Assembly (NCBI GenBank): GCA_932521035.1
Contig: OW051492.1
Location: 3,472,001 to 3,536,000 of the forward strand
Source: Oscheius dolichura
Lineage: Eukaryota > Nematoda > Chromadorea > Rhabditida > Rhabditidae
Length of the DNA stretch: 64,000 nucleotides
Reading direction: 5' to 3'
Shown here: positions 1 through 13,831 of the stretch, in pieces
Numbering within the stretch: position 1 is the stretch's first letter
Layout: every line of letters begins with the position of its first letter
The notes under the pieces: generated by a model
Told to the model about the DNA's origin: nothing
Seen by the model: only the letters and a program-made list of their open reading frames with translations
Database searches by the model: none
Position numbers and translations under genes: made by a program

Positions 1-81
1 GCTCCGAATCCTGCCATGGCCCTGTCCTCCAGTCCCCGCCTCCTGTTCTCCCGGCCTCCAGTCTCCGTCTTCCGGTCAATC

Positions 82-274
82 CATTCATACACTGAATTGT
101 AGTAGTATAGTGGAGTCAGCCTACAGAGGCTCTAGTCTTTCGGCGCCGGTCCCGTAGATAGAGTTTGAAACGAGTGAGACACTCGTTTGCAGTAGTATCG
201 TAATGACCCCGTTTTGACCCCGTAATGGCCCCGTTGATCCTACTGAAAGGCATTCATACACTGGATTGTAGTAG
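82..274. repeat. 24-bp direct repeat pair in the left-edge noncoding stretch
   Basis: A 24-bp unit occurs at 82-105 and again at 251-274 with one mismatch (ACTGAATTG versus ACTGGATTG). Between them lies a short GACCCCGTTTTGACCCCG tandem at about 204. Bases 1-330 show no other feature I can support. Confidence 0.7.
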
Positions 275-339
275 CCTAACCTATACTACTACTAAGCAGT
301 CAGGGACAGCCTTTAGCGCAATAATAAAACTAAAAAAAT

Positions 340-869
340 TTCAGGAGCTCAAGTCTTCCGATTGCTCGCAAGCAGCGAACGACCTGTTCACAGTCGTGGA
401 CTTTGTTCTCCGGCTCATCAGAAAAAATCGAACATCCGAAGTGGTTAGTCTACTTTGTTCTAATTTTTTAAATATACTATAGCTTTCGGTCACCGAGCTG
501 CAGGCAGAGTTATCGGACTTGTGGACCTTGTCCTGTCTGGATAACGTGTCTCCCATGCCGAGGATGCCGAGGACTCCAGCGTCTTCAAGATACGTACAAC
601 AATATCGTGGAAGGTTCGGCCTGTTCCCTAATTTATTATTGCTAATTTGTTTAGGAAACTACGCCCTTCAAGGGCCCCAACATCGTACCGCCGATGCCGA
701 TTCAGAAGATGACCGCTCTTCAATTGGTTCCAATCGATCCTCTAGCCGCTCTGGGAATCGGTCGTCCACCACATCGGTCTCGAGCTCAACATCTTCCTCC
801 TCTCACTCGCCGTCTCCCCGAAGAAGCGAATTCGCACTGCAACCCTGCAATCCAATAAAGCGACCATAA
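340..869 (+). CDS. 3' end of an unrecognised gene, cut by the window edge
   Basis: A T-rich acceptor (aaaatttcag, ending near 345) opens an exon running to a GTTAGT donor near 444. A second exon starts after the acceptor ending at about 481 and includes the TELQAELSDLW stretch. A last exon starts after the tag at about 653. Depending on the donor used at about 590 or 612, the last exon reads either as a proline-rich tail ending at 858 or as a Ser/Arg-rich tail ending at 869. I favour the proline-rich reading because its donor phase fits. I do not recognise the protein. It converges with the MFSD8-like gene, whose stop is at 1014. Confidence 0.4.
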
Positions 870-1013
870 GAGTTTTTTTTTTGTTATCCATTTTCCGCCG
901 CCAACGAGACGTTGGGTATGGTCGTCGGCCGCCAGATCCAGGCTTAATAAGTGTCGATTGTCTCTAGGTTTTCTTATTTGTTAATTTTTATCTAATTCGT
1001 CTTCGTTTTCGTG

Positions 1014-3002
1014 TCATGGCTCAGCCGGACTCGTCCCTATTTTGGCTGTCTCCTCCTTCCGGCTCTTCTTCTCTTCCAGGGGAACAATTCTCTTGTACAG
1101 GCCCAACCAGACGGCAATTACTGTCGTCACCATGACTATTTCCACTGACCAGACCAATCTCGGCCCGGATAAAATGTATCCATAGCTGGAAAGGGTCGAT
1201 TTATTTCGTCTTCAGGGGAGGATATTCACCTCATAGCCAGTGGGGATAGAAGTCGGCCAATACTTCCCGACATTTGGAAGAGTCCTTGAAATGTTCCTTG
1301 TTTTCTTCGACCTAGAAGTTTGGAAAAGAGGGTAGTCATGGCAATGTTGAGGAAGGAATACATCAGGCCGAAGACGAGAATGTATGACCCGTAGTAGAGC
1401 TGGAAACGGAGTTGAGAAAGGAGAAAATTCAAGAAATTGTCCATCCCTTCGTTTTCCACTGTGAATAAAGGAAAAGCTTACCCAGATGGAAGTAGTCGTC
1501 AAATTATTACACCAAGGGAAGCGATCTGCGTCACAACCATCATCCGTACCTAAAGAGGGGTTCTTTCTTCCACATTTTATGATTATTTTGGCTATTTGCT
1601 TCCGTTGCTTACCATTTAACCTCAATGGCACAGCCTCTCCGACAAAAGGCCAAGAAAACGTAACTAAAAACATAGCCAATAGTGTGACTAGCGATAAAAT
1701 AGTGGATAATCTTTCAGGAATTCTATAAAATTAAGCTCTTCAATGTGGAATAGTCCTTACTTCCTTGTGAAATCGTATAGAACACAACAAACGTAGAAAA
1801 CGGCTCCAATGACTCCACAAATTACATTTACAGATGAATTCCATATGACGGATTCTTCTTTGTCCTGGGAGAACATCATCATCGAATATGGGGAACCTAG
1901 TCTAAAAAATCTTTTTGTTTTCGGGTGGGTGATCCTTTTCCATTATGAGAATGCTCGTGGTTGGAGAAAAACTTACGTTTTTACGGTGCTCATGCTAAAG
2001 ATCTGAATAAATCTTGTGAAGATGATCAAAGAAATAGCTAAAATGTCCAATCCAATTGCATTTCCAGCTTTCTAAATCCATACTTCGTCCTTGTTTCAAT
2101 TTGTGCTGTATTCAACCTTTTTGGACTTATCATATGTGATCTTTTTCTCTTTGAAGTAGTAGAAATTGAGAAAAATCCCCAATAAATTTAGTAAAATGGC
2201 TAAAATGGTTGGAGCCGTGTAGATATTCAAGGGGAAAGAGCCGATGCTCAGACCCTTCTCGCCAAGAGGAATGAATAACAATTGAAGACCTGAAGCAGAT
2301 TTTTGAGACTGAGCTAACTAAAAACAATTTGAGGCGACGATAAGATGAAAAATCAATCTTACCAGGGCCAATCATTGTTCCAATGGCGATTCCTCCAGTA
2401 ACACAAGAAATTGCACGAGAACGATCCTCGAATGTAGAAGCGGAGGCAGCATAAGTGCGAAAAAGGGCAGCATTTCCTGTAAAAGAAGATGAACAAACTA
2501 TAATTAGGAAAAAAAACAAAGAAAAACCGAATCAAACCTGTTCCGGATCCAGTGATAAATCTTGCAATCATCATAATATACGGCATTGCAACTACAGGAA
2601 CCAATTCCACTGAAAGATACAATAAGTTTCCCACTGCCATACAGGCGAAACCGAAGATCAGTGGAATTCTAACCTGAACACTTTCTTGCTTTCCTGGAAA
2701 ATAGGCAGAAGAAAAGAGACCTGTTCTATTCGATTACTCCAGTATCCAAATGCCGGGGCTCCAAAGCATTGTGCTAAACTATAAGCGGCCATAATGAAGC
2801 CCAGCATTGTTTCCGTCAGGGTTGGATCCAGCTAAAAATGTTACATTTTTTTCATTTTCAGGTGTTTGTAAGCAGAATTCGCAGAAGGGGGGAGGTTCTC
2901 TAACTTACACTAATCAAATATGGCCACATTGAGCCGACGTAAATGGAAAATTGAAGCGATTGAATAATAGCTCCAAGGCCACACATATACACCGAAGACC
3001 AT
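1014..3002 (-). CDS. MFSD8: MFSD8/CLN7-like major facilitator (lysosomal membrane transporter)
   Basis: About nine minus-strand exons separated by introns of about 37-75 bp encode a 12-TM major facilitator protein. Recognisable MFSD8-type blocks, in order, are MWPYL followed by LDPT, then MLGFIMAAYSLAQ and FGYWSNR (the first-loop signature). These are followed by GSGTGNAALFRTY, the TFEDRSRAIS loop, LGSPYSMMMFS, and a lumenal loop with CDADRFPWC and N-glycosylation sequons. The last exon ends ...GTSPAEP with the stop at 1014-1016. I chose the ATG at 3002 (context GCCATGG). The frame is open upstream and an N-terminal exon may lie near 3541-3573, beyond a small inverted-repeat element. Human MFSD8 is a lysosomal chloride channel or transporter linked to CLN7 disease. 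Assignment to the MFSD8 clade is by motif memory; close paralogues are common in nematodes. Confidence 0.82.
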
Positions 3003-3058
3003 GGCGTTTTGTCTTCTTCGTCTTTTTTGTGGGGCAGCCCGTCCTTTCTCTATCAAAG

Positions 3059-3382
3059 TATAGTCTGTTTCAAATTGAAATGTCTCGGCCACTCCTTTTT
3101 TTAAAGGTTAAATAAGTGACAGATCGGGCATTTCCCCGTCTAGATGGTCCAACCTCAACGTTTTGCATGCATTTTTATGCATTTTTATACGGATTTCACA
3201 CATGTCATCATTGTTTTTCTCATTGCATTTAATTTCTTGAATTATTATCTACCCAAAAAACATAAAGAGAGACGAAATCTATGTCAAATCCAATTATCGA
3301 AAATTTTGTGAGAAATCGAACTCGAAAAATTTGAAAAAAAAAATGCTGCGCGCCGAATACATTTCCATTTGAAACAGACTAT
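3059..3382. mobile_element. Short TA-flanked inverted-repeat element (MITE-like)
   Basis: The ends read TATAGTCTGTTTCAAAT (3059 onward) and ATTTGAAACAGACTATA (ending 3382). The inverted match extends to about 24 bp with one mismatch and is flanked by TA on both sides. The 324-bp interior is AT-rich with no ORF. Terminal repeats plus a TA duplication are what is known for Tc1/mariner-type MITEs; family membership is inference. It lies just upstream of the first confident MFSD8 exon, so it sits either in intron 1 or in the 5' region. Confidence 0.7.
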
Positions 3383-4089
3383 AGCAGCTAATATGGAGTC
3401 TAACTGATCAGACAAACTTGGCAGTTATCAGCCGGCAAGAGCGGCTTTCCCACAGAAGCCATCGATAGAACAGTTGCAGTAGAAACAGTGATAGGGAATT
3501 CCCAATGGTGATAAGCAGAACAATGACGAGGGGTTCATACTTCAGCTTTGAGATTTTTCGGGATCTTTGCCATCAAGTGTGAAAGGAGGAAGCAAACAAT
3601 TGGTTGAGATCCAAGAGGGGAAAGCAGCGGTTCAATTGTAGAAATACCCCGGAAATGTAACATTCTAACCTTTCTACTAGTTCCTTATCGCATATATGCT
3701 TCCGAACTTGGTATTCTATGTCAGCAACGATGATCAACTTCTGATGAGTTTTCCTTGAAACAGAACAACTGGCTGACACTTTAGCTCCGGCCACTGGCTA
3801 CAGAAATTTTGTTCTTTGAAGATTCCACTGGAAATGGTGTTTGAATTTCCGCACCAATTCAAATTTAGCGCTCGAAATTGTTTGGTGTTTTTCTGTCCTA
3901 AAATGTAAACGGAAATATTTTTGCTTGGCTGGGGGTGGTTCGTTCCGTTGGTCATTTTTTCACGCAAACAAAACAATTTGACGGTCGTCACAAGTGTTAT
4001 TATTCGGGCGCTTTCTATATTTCAGGCTCTTGTATTTATTTGATTCAACTTATATTTTTCTTTATAGGCGTCATTTGCTCAGTTACAAA
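3383..4089. other. Shared 5' region between MFSD8-like gene and cdc-48
   Basis: These two genes are divergent. Bases 3383-3994 hold only a possible first MFSD8 exon (ATG at 3573 on the minus strand, with an in-frame GTATG donor) and no other convincing ORF. Bases 3995-4089 are T-rich leader of cdc-48 ending in CAAAATGG around the start codon. I see no recognisable operator. Confidence 0.4.
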
Positions 4090-7023
<2,934 letters not shown>

Positions 7024-7096
7024 ATTCTGTTGCAACCATATTTTATTTTGTACTCGATATCAGTTTGTTTCCGCGTGTGTAAATAAAAATTTTACG
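7024..7096 (+). promoter_or_regulatory. 3' UTR and poly(A) signal of cdc-48
   Basis: T-rich UTR following the stop at 7021-7023, with AATAAA at about 7081. The same UTR recurs almost unchanged at about 8605-8670. Confidence 0.6.
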
Positions 7097-7239
7097 TTTC
7101 TCTCCAGCTTTAGCAACTCCCAGAGGGGAAGAGGACAACGTGGAGGTGACCCCCGATCCTCTCCATGGACAACTGCCTCCAATAATATTTTTTTATTGAA
7201 CAGAAAGAAGTAGAGAGAGGGAGGACGATAAAATTGGGA

Positions 7240-8500
7240 CTAGAGATGCTTCGGGACACACAGAAGCTCTTGATTTACAATAGCCCCCTTCTCTGGGATA
7301 AAAGTGTAACCCAATAATTCATATTTCCAGCGGTTCTCCTCCGTCTGGCTCCTTTTAGAGCTGCACTTTTCGTGTTGTTTTCTGAGTTGTTCATTAATTG
7401 ACCGATCTACAGTAATCGGCCATAGGTTAGTTTTAAAAGAACTCTGAACATATTTGATCGGTGAAAATTGGGCTGAACCTTACCAAGAGCAATGAATATT
7501 GGTTATAGTTCATCAGCCGAACTCTTATTGTCAACTCTGTCCAATGACCGTCGTTTACCAGCAAATGGCCCGATTGGATCATGACCAGAATGGAGACTAC
7601 TGACTCTACGTAGCCATCGAAGGCGGCCGTCACCGTGGATCGGGTCTTGGCCAGGCGAATGGCGGAAATGGCCGTGGTCTGGAATTGTTTGGTTGAGAGA
7701 CGGGAATAAAGGATGCCTTGGCCATTATCTTCCTCCACAACCCGTCAGGAAGAGACTGGAGGGGGATCTGCCGAGGCCCTCGTCGCTGCTGGTCCTTCCA
7801 TAAATCAGTGAGGCTATACTGACTGAAACTGGTGTTATAGGTGATGGCCAGTCTCACTCCCAGTGCAGTTGCTTCGGAAGCACCTCCTTATGATCCTTTT
7901 TCTGGTGGGAAACAAGAAGCGCAACATCAAAGAAAATCTGGCTTTGCCAGGCACTCAAACACGCATCGTCCGCCGGTGTGCCGAAGTTCGAGGGAGGAAA
8001 CGGCTTCTCCATTTTCACCGGCCAATAATCCAAAAAATCAAGTAGTTCTTTCTAAATGTATACTTTCCTTCCCGATAAGACAAGCGAAATTCATTTTATA
8101 TGAACAATCCACTCCTTACCCTATCGATTTTTGTGAGAATCTCTTGAATTATGGCCATATTCGGATCGCTGGAAAGGGCGGCTTCCACCAGGACGGCACA
8201 TCTTGAATTTGTATGGGGCAGGTTGAAAATGGAGTGGACTGATTGCTGAAAGGGAGAGGGCCATTTGGGAAAGAGAGACAGGGAGCCACCTTTAGAATAA
8301 TCTCGACGCAGAGATGAGACGGTACTCGATCCAGAGGCAACGGCGATCGGGAGAGATGCTTCAAAGTGTAGGGATAGTCCATCAGAGTCGGCAGTCTGAA
8401 ATCGCGGGATGAGCTAACCAAGGCAGGAATACCTCTATTGATTTTGTAACAGTAAAGCGAGACTTGCAGAGATTGATCCGATAGATGAGCTCCGTCCGAC
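7240..8500 (-). CDS. Unrecognised multi-exon gene
   Basis: Minus-strand exons can be linked by phase. A first visible exon follows an acceptor at about 8498 and contains SLQVSLYCYKINRG and LMDYPYTLKHL. Next comes an exon with AVLVEAALSSDPNMAIIQEI, then one starting KELLDFLDYWPVK. The last exon, 7240-7406, begins DRSINEQLRKQHEKCSS and ends at the stop CTC TAG (7240-7242). Its join to the previous exon, ending MNYNQYSLL, is in phase. One step between about 7680 and 7745 needs a one-base frame change that I could not resolve with introns, so there may be an error, an unusual splice or decay there. I recognise no domain. The upstream end abuts a copied fragment of cdc-48, so the 5' exons may have been displaced. 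Confidence 0.55.
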
Positions 8501-8534
8501 TACAATGCTCCTCCGGGGCACGTCCCTTAGAGAT

Positions 8535-8670
8535 CAACTCGTCAAATCCTCTGCGATTCCCTCAACAGGAACAGAAGATGATGATCTCTATTCGTAGATC
8601 CTGTTGCAACCATATTTTATTTTGTACTCGATATCAGTTTGTTTCCGCGTGTGTAAATAAAAATTTTACG
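8535..8670 (+). pseudogene. Duplicated 3' end of cdc-48 (last-exon tail plus UTR)
   Basis: This stretch repeats 6961-7096. It carries the GTEDDDLYS-encoding end, the stop codon, the T-rich UTR and the AATAAA signal, with only a few substitutions and a one-base gap before the stop. Nothing upstream encodes the rest of p97, so it is a non-functional scrap about 1.5 kb downstream of its parent. Confidence 0.9.
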
Positions 8671-8894
8671 TCTCGCAACTCATTTTTTTCAAGCATTTTT
8701 GATGGCCGTCTTCCATGGCTTGACGGCCGGAGGAGATCAGTCGTTGGTGGCCTTGAGCAGTCTGCAAGACACTTCCACATCTACCGGATGCGTAGAAGAC
8801 TAAGGGGTGACTCTTCGTGTATCGCGAATGGGGGGGGGGGGGCAACCTCTGCTCTGCCGTCCACATTCATTTGTTATATATGTTCATATTTATT

Positions 8895-9612
8895 TTAATT
8901 CTTTCTGGGATTCCAATGAAATTGACTATGGCAACTGCTGCAATTGTAATATCCATTATATCCATTGTTGTATCCGTTGTTTCTGTTGTTCTGTCCAATA
9001 TCGGTACTGCCGCAGTTCGTGCAGCGAATCCTCGCTGTTTCGGCTTCTTTACACTTTTCGATAATAACAGCAGCATCCGCTGGTGATAGAACCAGATCCG
9101 TAATTCCCTTCTTCAAATATGCCTCAATGTCTTGGAAAGTCATTTTTTTCAGGATTTCCGACTGAAAATTGCTTTTTTTTGTGTTTTCATTTAGGGGCAC
9201 CTTCTCCTCGTGAAGTTGCAATTGAATAGAAACTTCAAAAGCGTCCTTTGGAGCAATTTGTGTGAATTGTTGTTTGCAGAGCTCCCGAATATTAGGAATA
9301 TCGTAAGCATCCGCGGCCTGGTAGAGAAGAGCAAGCTCGTCGGCCGAGTAAAGAGTGTGACCGGTTACCCCGTCTAAAAAAATGTTTTGATCAGAAAAAT
9401 CCAAACTCACAATGTCTGCCGACGTGGTGAAGAACTCGGAGGATCTCCAGCATTACCCAATAAGTCAGACTGATTTCAACAACGTCTTGCATAGATTCGG
9501 CGAAATCAGAAAAGAACAGCGCTTTGAAAAAGGGACTATGAACAGCCAAGATTGTTTTGTTCACATAGAGAAGGGTCTCCGTATCTTGTACCTTCAAAGC
9601 AACATCCGACAT
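8895..9612 (-). CDS. BTB-domain protein with C-terminal zinc ribbon (paralogue A)
   Basis: Three exons: about 9612-9411, 9373-9201 and 9161-8895. The first carries the BTB core (MSDVALKVQDTE, KTILAVHSPFFKALFFSDF, EILRVLHH). The second carries the distal BTB helices (YSADELALLYQAAD, IRELCKQQF, PKDAFEVS). The third has the helix LVLSPADAAVIIEKCKEAE, then a zinc ribbon with CTNCGS and CSSCHS separated by an Asn/Gly/Tyr-rich spacer. Reading frame upstream of the ATG contains DFTKKWE, also present before the ATG in the two paralogues, so an extra 5' exon is possible. BTB proteins commonly dimerise or act as Cul3 substrate adaptors; a role for the ribbon is unknown. Confidence 0.85.
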
Positions 9613-10110
9613 CTCCCATTTCTTCGTGAAATCGATTGTATTAGAGTTTTCTGTCCTTCAATTCTCGAAGTCCATAATTTTGTGGTAAAGAACTTACCCA
9701 GCTTGTGTGGTTCTCGTCTTTTTCTGCTTCCTGCCCGACATTGGTAGGAGGGGAAAGGGAGAAAATGCGTTTTCGTTGCATTCTTATCTTTCATCGCCTT
9801 TTCATCGATTAGAAGTGAATCAACCTTGGAAAACAATGAAGGAAATCGAAAGGGAAAGACGCAAATGTCCGTTGGAAATTCAAATTGGTCGATTTTGAAG
9901 TCAATAGTCGCTACCTTTTCATCTTCTCTTTTTCGCATTGTTCATTTCATTTTTTTTGTCCTTATTACCAGCTCGTTGTTTCCTTTTTATGTTGCTGCAA
10001 GTAGTCATAGACCGCTTGTTCATAACATATACATTTGTATGCGTTTTTTTCTATATTCTCATGAATTTTTTAAACGTTCTAAATGTACTTCATTTCAGAA
10101 AACAACAACA
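9413..10110. other. Intergenic region between BTB paralogue A and ALG12
   Basis: The divergent genes BTB-A (-) and ALG12 (+) share this T-rich region above about 9664. ORFs here are low-complexity and disagree with splice phase. A T-rich acceptor ending at 10097 precedes the ALG12 ATG by about 17 bases, as expected for a leader intron or a trans-splice site. Confidence 0.35.
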
Positions 10111-10114
10111 GAAG

Positions 10115-12143
10115 ATGTCTCTTTCTTTTCTGCATCCAACAGAAGTACTACTTTTCGCTACAGTAGCGTTACACGTCTTTTTGGCTCCCGGAACTAAAGT
10201 TGAGGTTAGAGATTTTTATTGCAATATAGCTTCAAATTTAGGAAAGTTTCAACATACAAGCTATTCATGATCTCATTTATCATTCGTGGAATGTTTCAGC
10301 TGTAAGCGGTTCGGTTTTCTCCAATGTGTAAGGATTTCAGTATGATCACCTAGAATTTTCGGGAGTTGTGCCCCGTACATTTGCTGGACCAGCATTTTTG
10401 GCTGCTTTCGGTTATCCTGCTCGTCTTCCTTTTATTTATTTGGAAATTCCCAAGTATTGGATGCAAGTTTTTGGTATGCTTTTATATTTTATCTTCTTCT
10501 TATTTTCCTAATTTTATTACGCTGTGTATTGGGCTTCACTGTTGCCCTTAGCGTATGTAATTTTGGTCGAGCACTGAGAAAATGGTACGGAGACGTTTGT
10601 GCCACATCTTTTCGGTGAGTATTCTCGAGTTCTACTTTGCATTTACATATTTCCCGATTTATTACCATTAGTCAGTTCCACTTTCTCTATTATGCTTCAC
10701 GCACTCTACCAAATACATTTGCCCTTCCCTTCGGTAAGTATTTTCTTTTCTATTCATTTTTTGATGCTTCAGTTATTATGGTCTATCAACGTATCATGGA
10801 CAGTAAATATTATTCAGCTGTGAAATGGGCTACTACAGCTGCCGTATTATTCCGGTAAGCATCTAATTTTTACTCAATGCAAAGTGTTTATTAAGATTTG
10901 AGCTTGTCTTACTTTTTGGCCCAATATTTATTCTGGCATGGCTTCAAAAGCACATCATCTTCTTTGACTTTGAAGGCAATGGTGCCATATTTGTAGGAAT
11001 TCAGACAGCTCTTCAAATATTAGGTAGGCTCTAGCTTCATTATATAACGAATGGTTCTTTTTAGTCAGTTCAATTCCTCTTGACACATTGCTCTGGCAGA
11101 GACCAGTTTATCCAGAATGGGAAGTCATTAAGTTCAATGTGATAGAGAACAGAAGCCACGAATATGGAGTAAACTTATTATATTTATTTATTTATTTTAC
11201 ATTTTGTTTTCAGGTAATGCCTTTACTTTGGTATTTTTACAATGCGCTTCCTCGATGTATGCTAACAACACTTATACTGGCACCTCTGTCCATTTTAGTC
11301 GATAGATTTAGTTACAAACTAATTATTCCATCATTTGCTTTTCTTTTCCTTTACAGTTTCCTTCCACACAAGGAGCTAAGGTATTTTTATATTACTCTTT
11401 CAACGTGATTCAAAATTTTAGATTTATTCTGTATGTAGTTCCGGCATTAAATGCCGCTGCAGCTATTTTCATAAGTAAAATGTTAGTTTTCTGTTCTATT
11501 AGATATTATTTAGCAATGTTATAGGTATTTTAAATCAGGCGAATCTATCTTTTGGAAATTAATCTATACAGCATGTCGACTGGCTGTTCTAGCCAACGTT
11601 ATGGCAACTATTCTCTTTACTTACGCTTCTGTCCACAATTATCCATCGTGGGATGCTTTGAAAGAATTGCAGGTTTGGTGCAGCTAATTTTTAAGCAACA
11701 TTTGCAATTTAGGAAATTCAACAAGTAAACTCCCTGAGACCAATAAGCATTCACATTGATGTTACCTCTGCGCAGACAGGAGTCACGCGTTTTATGCAGC
11801 TTTATGATAACTGGGAGTAAGTTAGCTTTATGCACCGTAATATTGTAATTTAAGATATAATAAAACAGAAAATTTGCTGCCTGACACCTATGGTCGTTTT
11901 GATTTTATGATGGTCGGCACCTATAAGGATAATCTGCGTGAAATCGTAAATCACCACAATTATTCCTCTACTCATCAGCTGTGGTTTACTAAGAAAGGAT
12001 TTTCGCACATAGAATGGATGTGAGCTTTTCCAATTTCTCTCAATACATTTTAATTTAGAAAATTAGCCAACAAGTATAACATTCCCATTCAAATCCCGTC
12101 GCCAGTCTTTGCCGAAAGAGTGGCAGTTCTCAAGAAGCTTTAA
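10115..12143 (+). CDS. ALG12: ALG12, dolichyl-P-Man:Man7GlcNAc2-PP-Dol alpha-1,6-mannosyltransferase
   Basis: About a dozen short exons encode a multi-pass ER membrane protein of glycosyltransferase family 22. Diagnostic blocks in order are [11 protein letters not shown] then [17 protein letters not shown] (lumenal loop 1), then a run of TM segments with RTLPN. Next come [24 protein letters not shown] (the family HKE[LF]RF motif) and a C-terminal [18 protein letters not shown]. The stop is TAA at 12141-12143. The enzyme adds the eighth mannose to the lipid-linked N-glycan precursor in the ER lumen. The start is the first ATG after a splice acceptor ending at 10097. The first exon ends near 10204. 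It lies between two BTB paralogues and is functionally unrelated to them. Confidence 0.95.
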
Positions 12144-12577
12144 AATGTGCTTTAACTTCTGTTTCTCGGGTATTTTTCGTTTTCGCAATGTTTATTTATT
12201 TTCATTTTATGTTGTAATTCAGGTTAATAAATTTGTAGGTAAACACAAGAACAAATGTTTATCTTGAAAAAAAAACTCTTATTGCTGCACAGAAAGATGG
12301 AAGATTAAAAGGGTGTGCCATGTTATTTTCCGCATTGTTTGCTACTCTAATATTTTCACTTTGCTATCCATTCTTCGTTCTCGGTTTATGGATAGATAGT
12401 TTACGCGAAAATTGCGGGAAAGAGGGTGAATCAGCCTGATAAAGTCCTTGTGACTTGATAAAGCAACTTCGCAGAGTCTACCCTCAGCTGGCTGCAATGT
12501 CTTTTCCGTTTGTTTACCTTTTTTAATAACATTCTCATTTATTTAGAACCGTAATTGATTTCACTAAAAAATGGAAT

Positions 12578-13445
12578 ATGAGCGATATTCTTCTGCAAAC
12601 TAAGCTGGGAGAACGGAATTTCTCTCAAGCAAAATTACACGGGAACAAAACAATTCTGGCTATGCACAGCTCATACTTTCAAGATAAATTCTTCTCGGGG
12701 AAAGCTGTCGAAGAGACCATAGCAGTCGATGTACAGTATAAGGCAATGTTGGAAATATTGAAGATTATCCACCATAATGATCGCAAATGTAAGTCTATCC
12801 CAACATAATACGACTCCTTTTCAAGTTGGATTATCCGGGCATTCTCTGTATTCGCCACAAACCTTAGCCGACCTTTATCGAGCTTCCGTTACTTTGGGAA
12901 TGCCCCTTATTTCACAGCTGTGTCAGCAACAATTTCTGGAAGTGGAACCGAAAGATGCATTTGAGATTTGCATTACTCTAGGACTGAAAAAGGAAAAGGC
13001 AAGCGCATTGAACAAGAAATTATCGGAAGATGTATAGACTGAAGTATTGAATAAGATGTCTTTTGCCGAAATTGAGGAATACTTGGCGAAGAAGACTGTT
13101 GTCCCCCTTACCCATAATTCTATGAAAGATATGGGCACTAACGGTCGATATCCTTCCTCGCATGATTTATTTCCATCCGTTGCAGATACAGTTCCATCCC
13201 CTACTGCTTTAGTTCTTTCTCCTGCGGATATCCTTATAATGGTAGAAAAGTGTCAAGAAGTTGAGAGAACGCGGTGTCCGAATACGAATTGTAGAAGCAT
13301 GAGGATTGACAAAGATCCTAATTATGGCCAGAATTACTACAAGTGTGGTGGCTGTAATAGAAGGTTCCAACGGCATGTTCCTCCTGGGAGGCATATAGCA
13401 CCCGCACCAAAAACAATTTTTGATCGGTTTTACGGCACCGAGTGA
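12578..13445 (+). CDS. BTB-domain protein with C-terminal zinc ribbon (paralogue B)
   Basis: Exons: about 12578-12788, 12826-12998 and 13038-13445. The BTB core has MSDILLQTKLGE, NKTILAMHSSYFQDKFFSGK and LEILKIIHH. The second exon carries GHSLYSPQTLADLYRAS and EPKDAFEI. The third carries EVLNKMSFAEIEEYLAKK, then LVLSPADILIMVEKCQEVE and a zinc ribbon with CPNTNC and CGGCNR. The intron at 12999-13037 has a GC-AG boundary (AAAAG|GCAAGC...TGTATAG) and lies at the same position as a GT-AG intron in paralogues A and C; reading through it hits a stop. DFTKKWN precedes the ATG in frame, after an acceptor near 12545, so an upstream coding exon is possible. Confidence 0.85.
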
Positions 13446-13831
13446 TTGTACATCTTTTCAAAATATAAATCAAAGTGGTTGTAAGATAAATTTTAGTTTT
13501 GATGAAAGAAGTGCACTAGAAATAACACTTTATTTGTATAAATAAAGTATTGTACTATCAAAACATACACAAATAAACATAGGATAGAAATGTGTTGCTA
13601 TTGAAACTCTCTGGTGAAATTGTAGCCTTACTTGACTCGTTGAGCTGATAAAAAAAGTCAGAGAGTGTCCGAAATCGATAGTGTGTTCCGTAACTAATCT
13701 ATCAGTATTATCTGCTGACGATTAGGCTACTTCGAACTGCTCCCATGTCCTCCTGTGATCATATGTGAGCATCTCCTTCCCGTCCCCTAACCAGTCCCAG
13801 AATTCCTAATGATTTTACCAAGAAGTGGGAC

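Noticed and set aside
8828-8840. Run of G as a possible structured element
   Set aside because: A single homopolymer run between genes; no G-tract series for a quadruplex.
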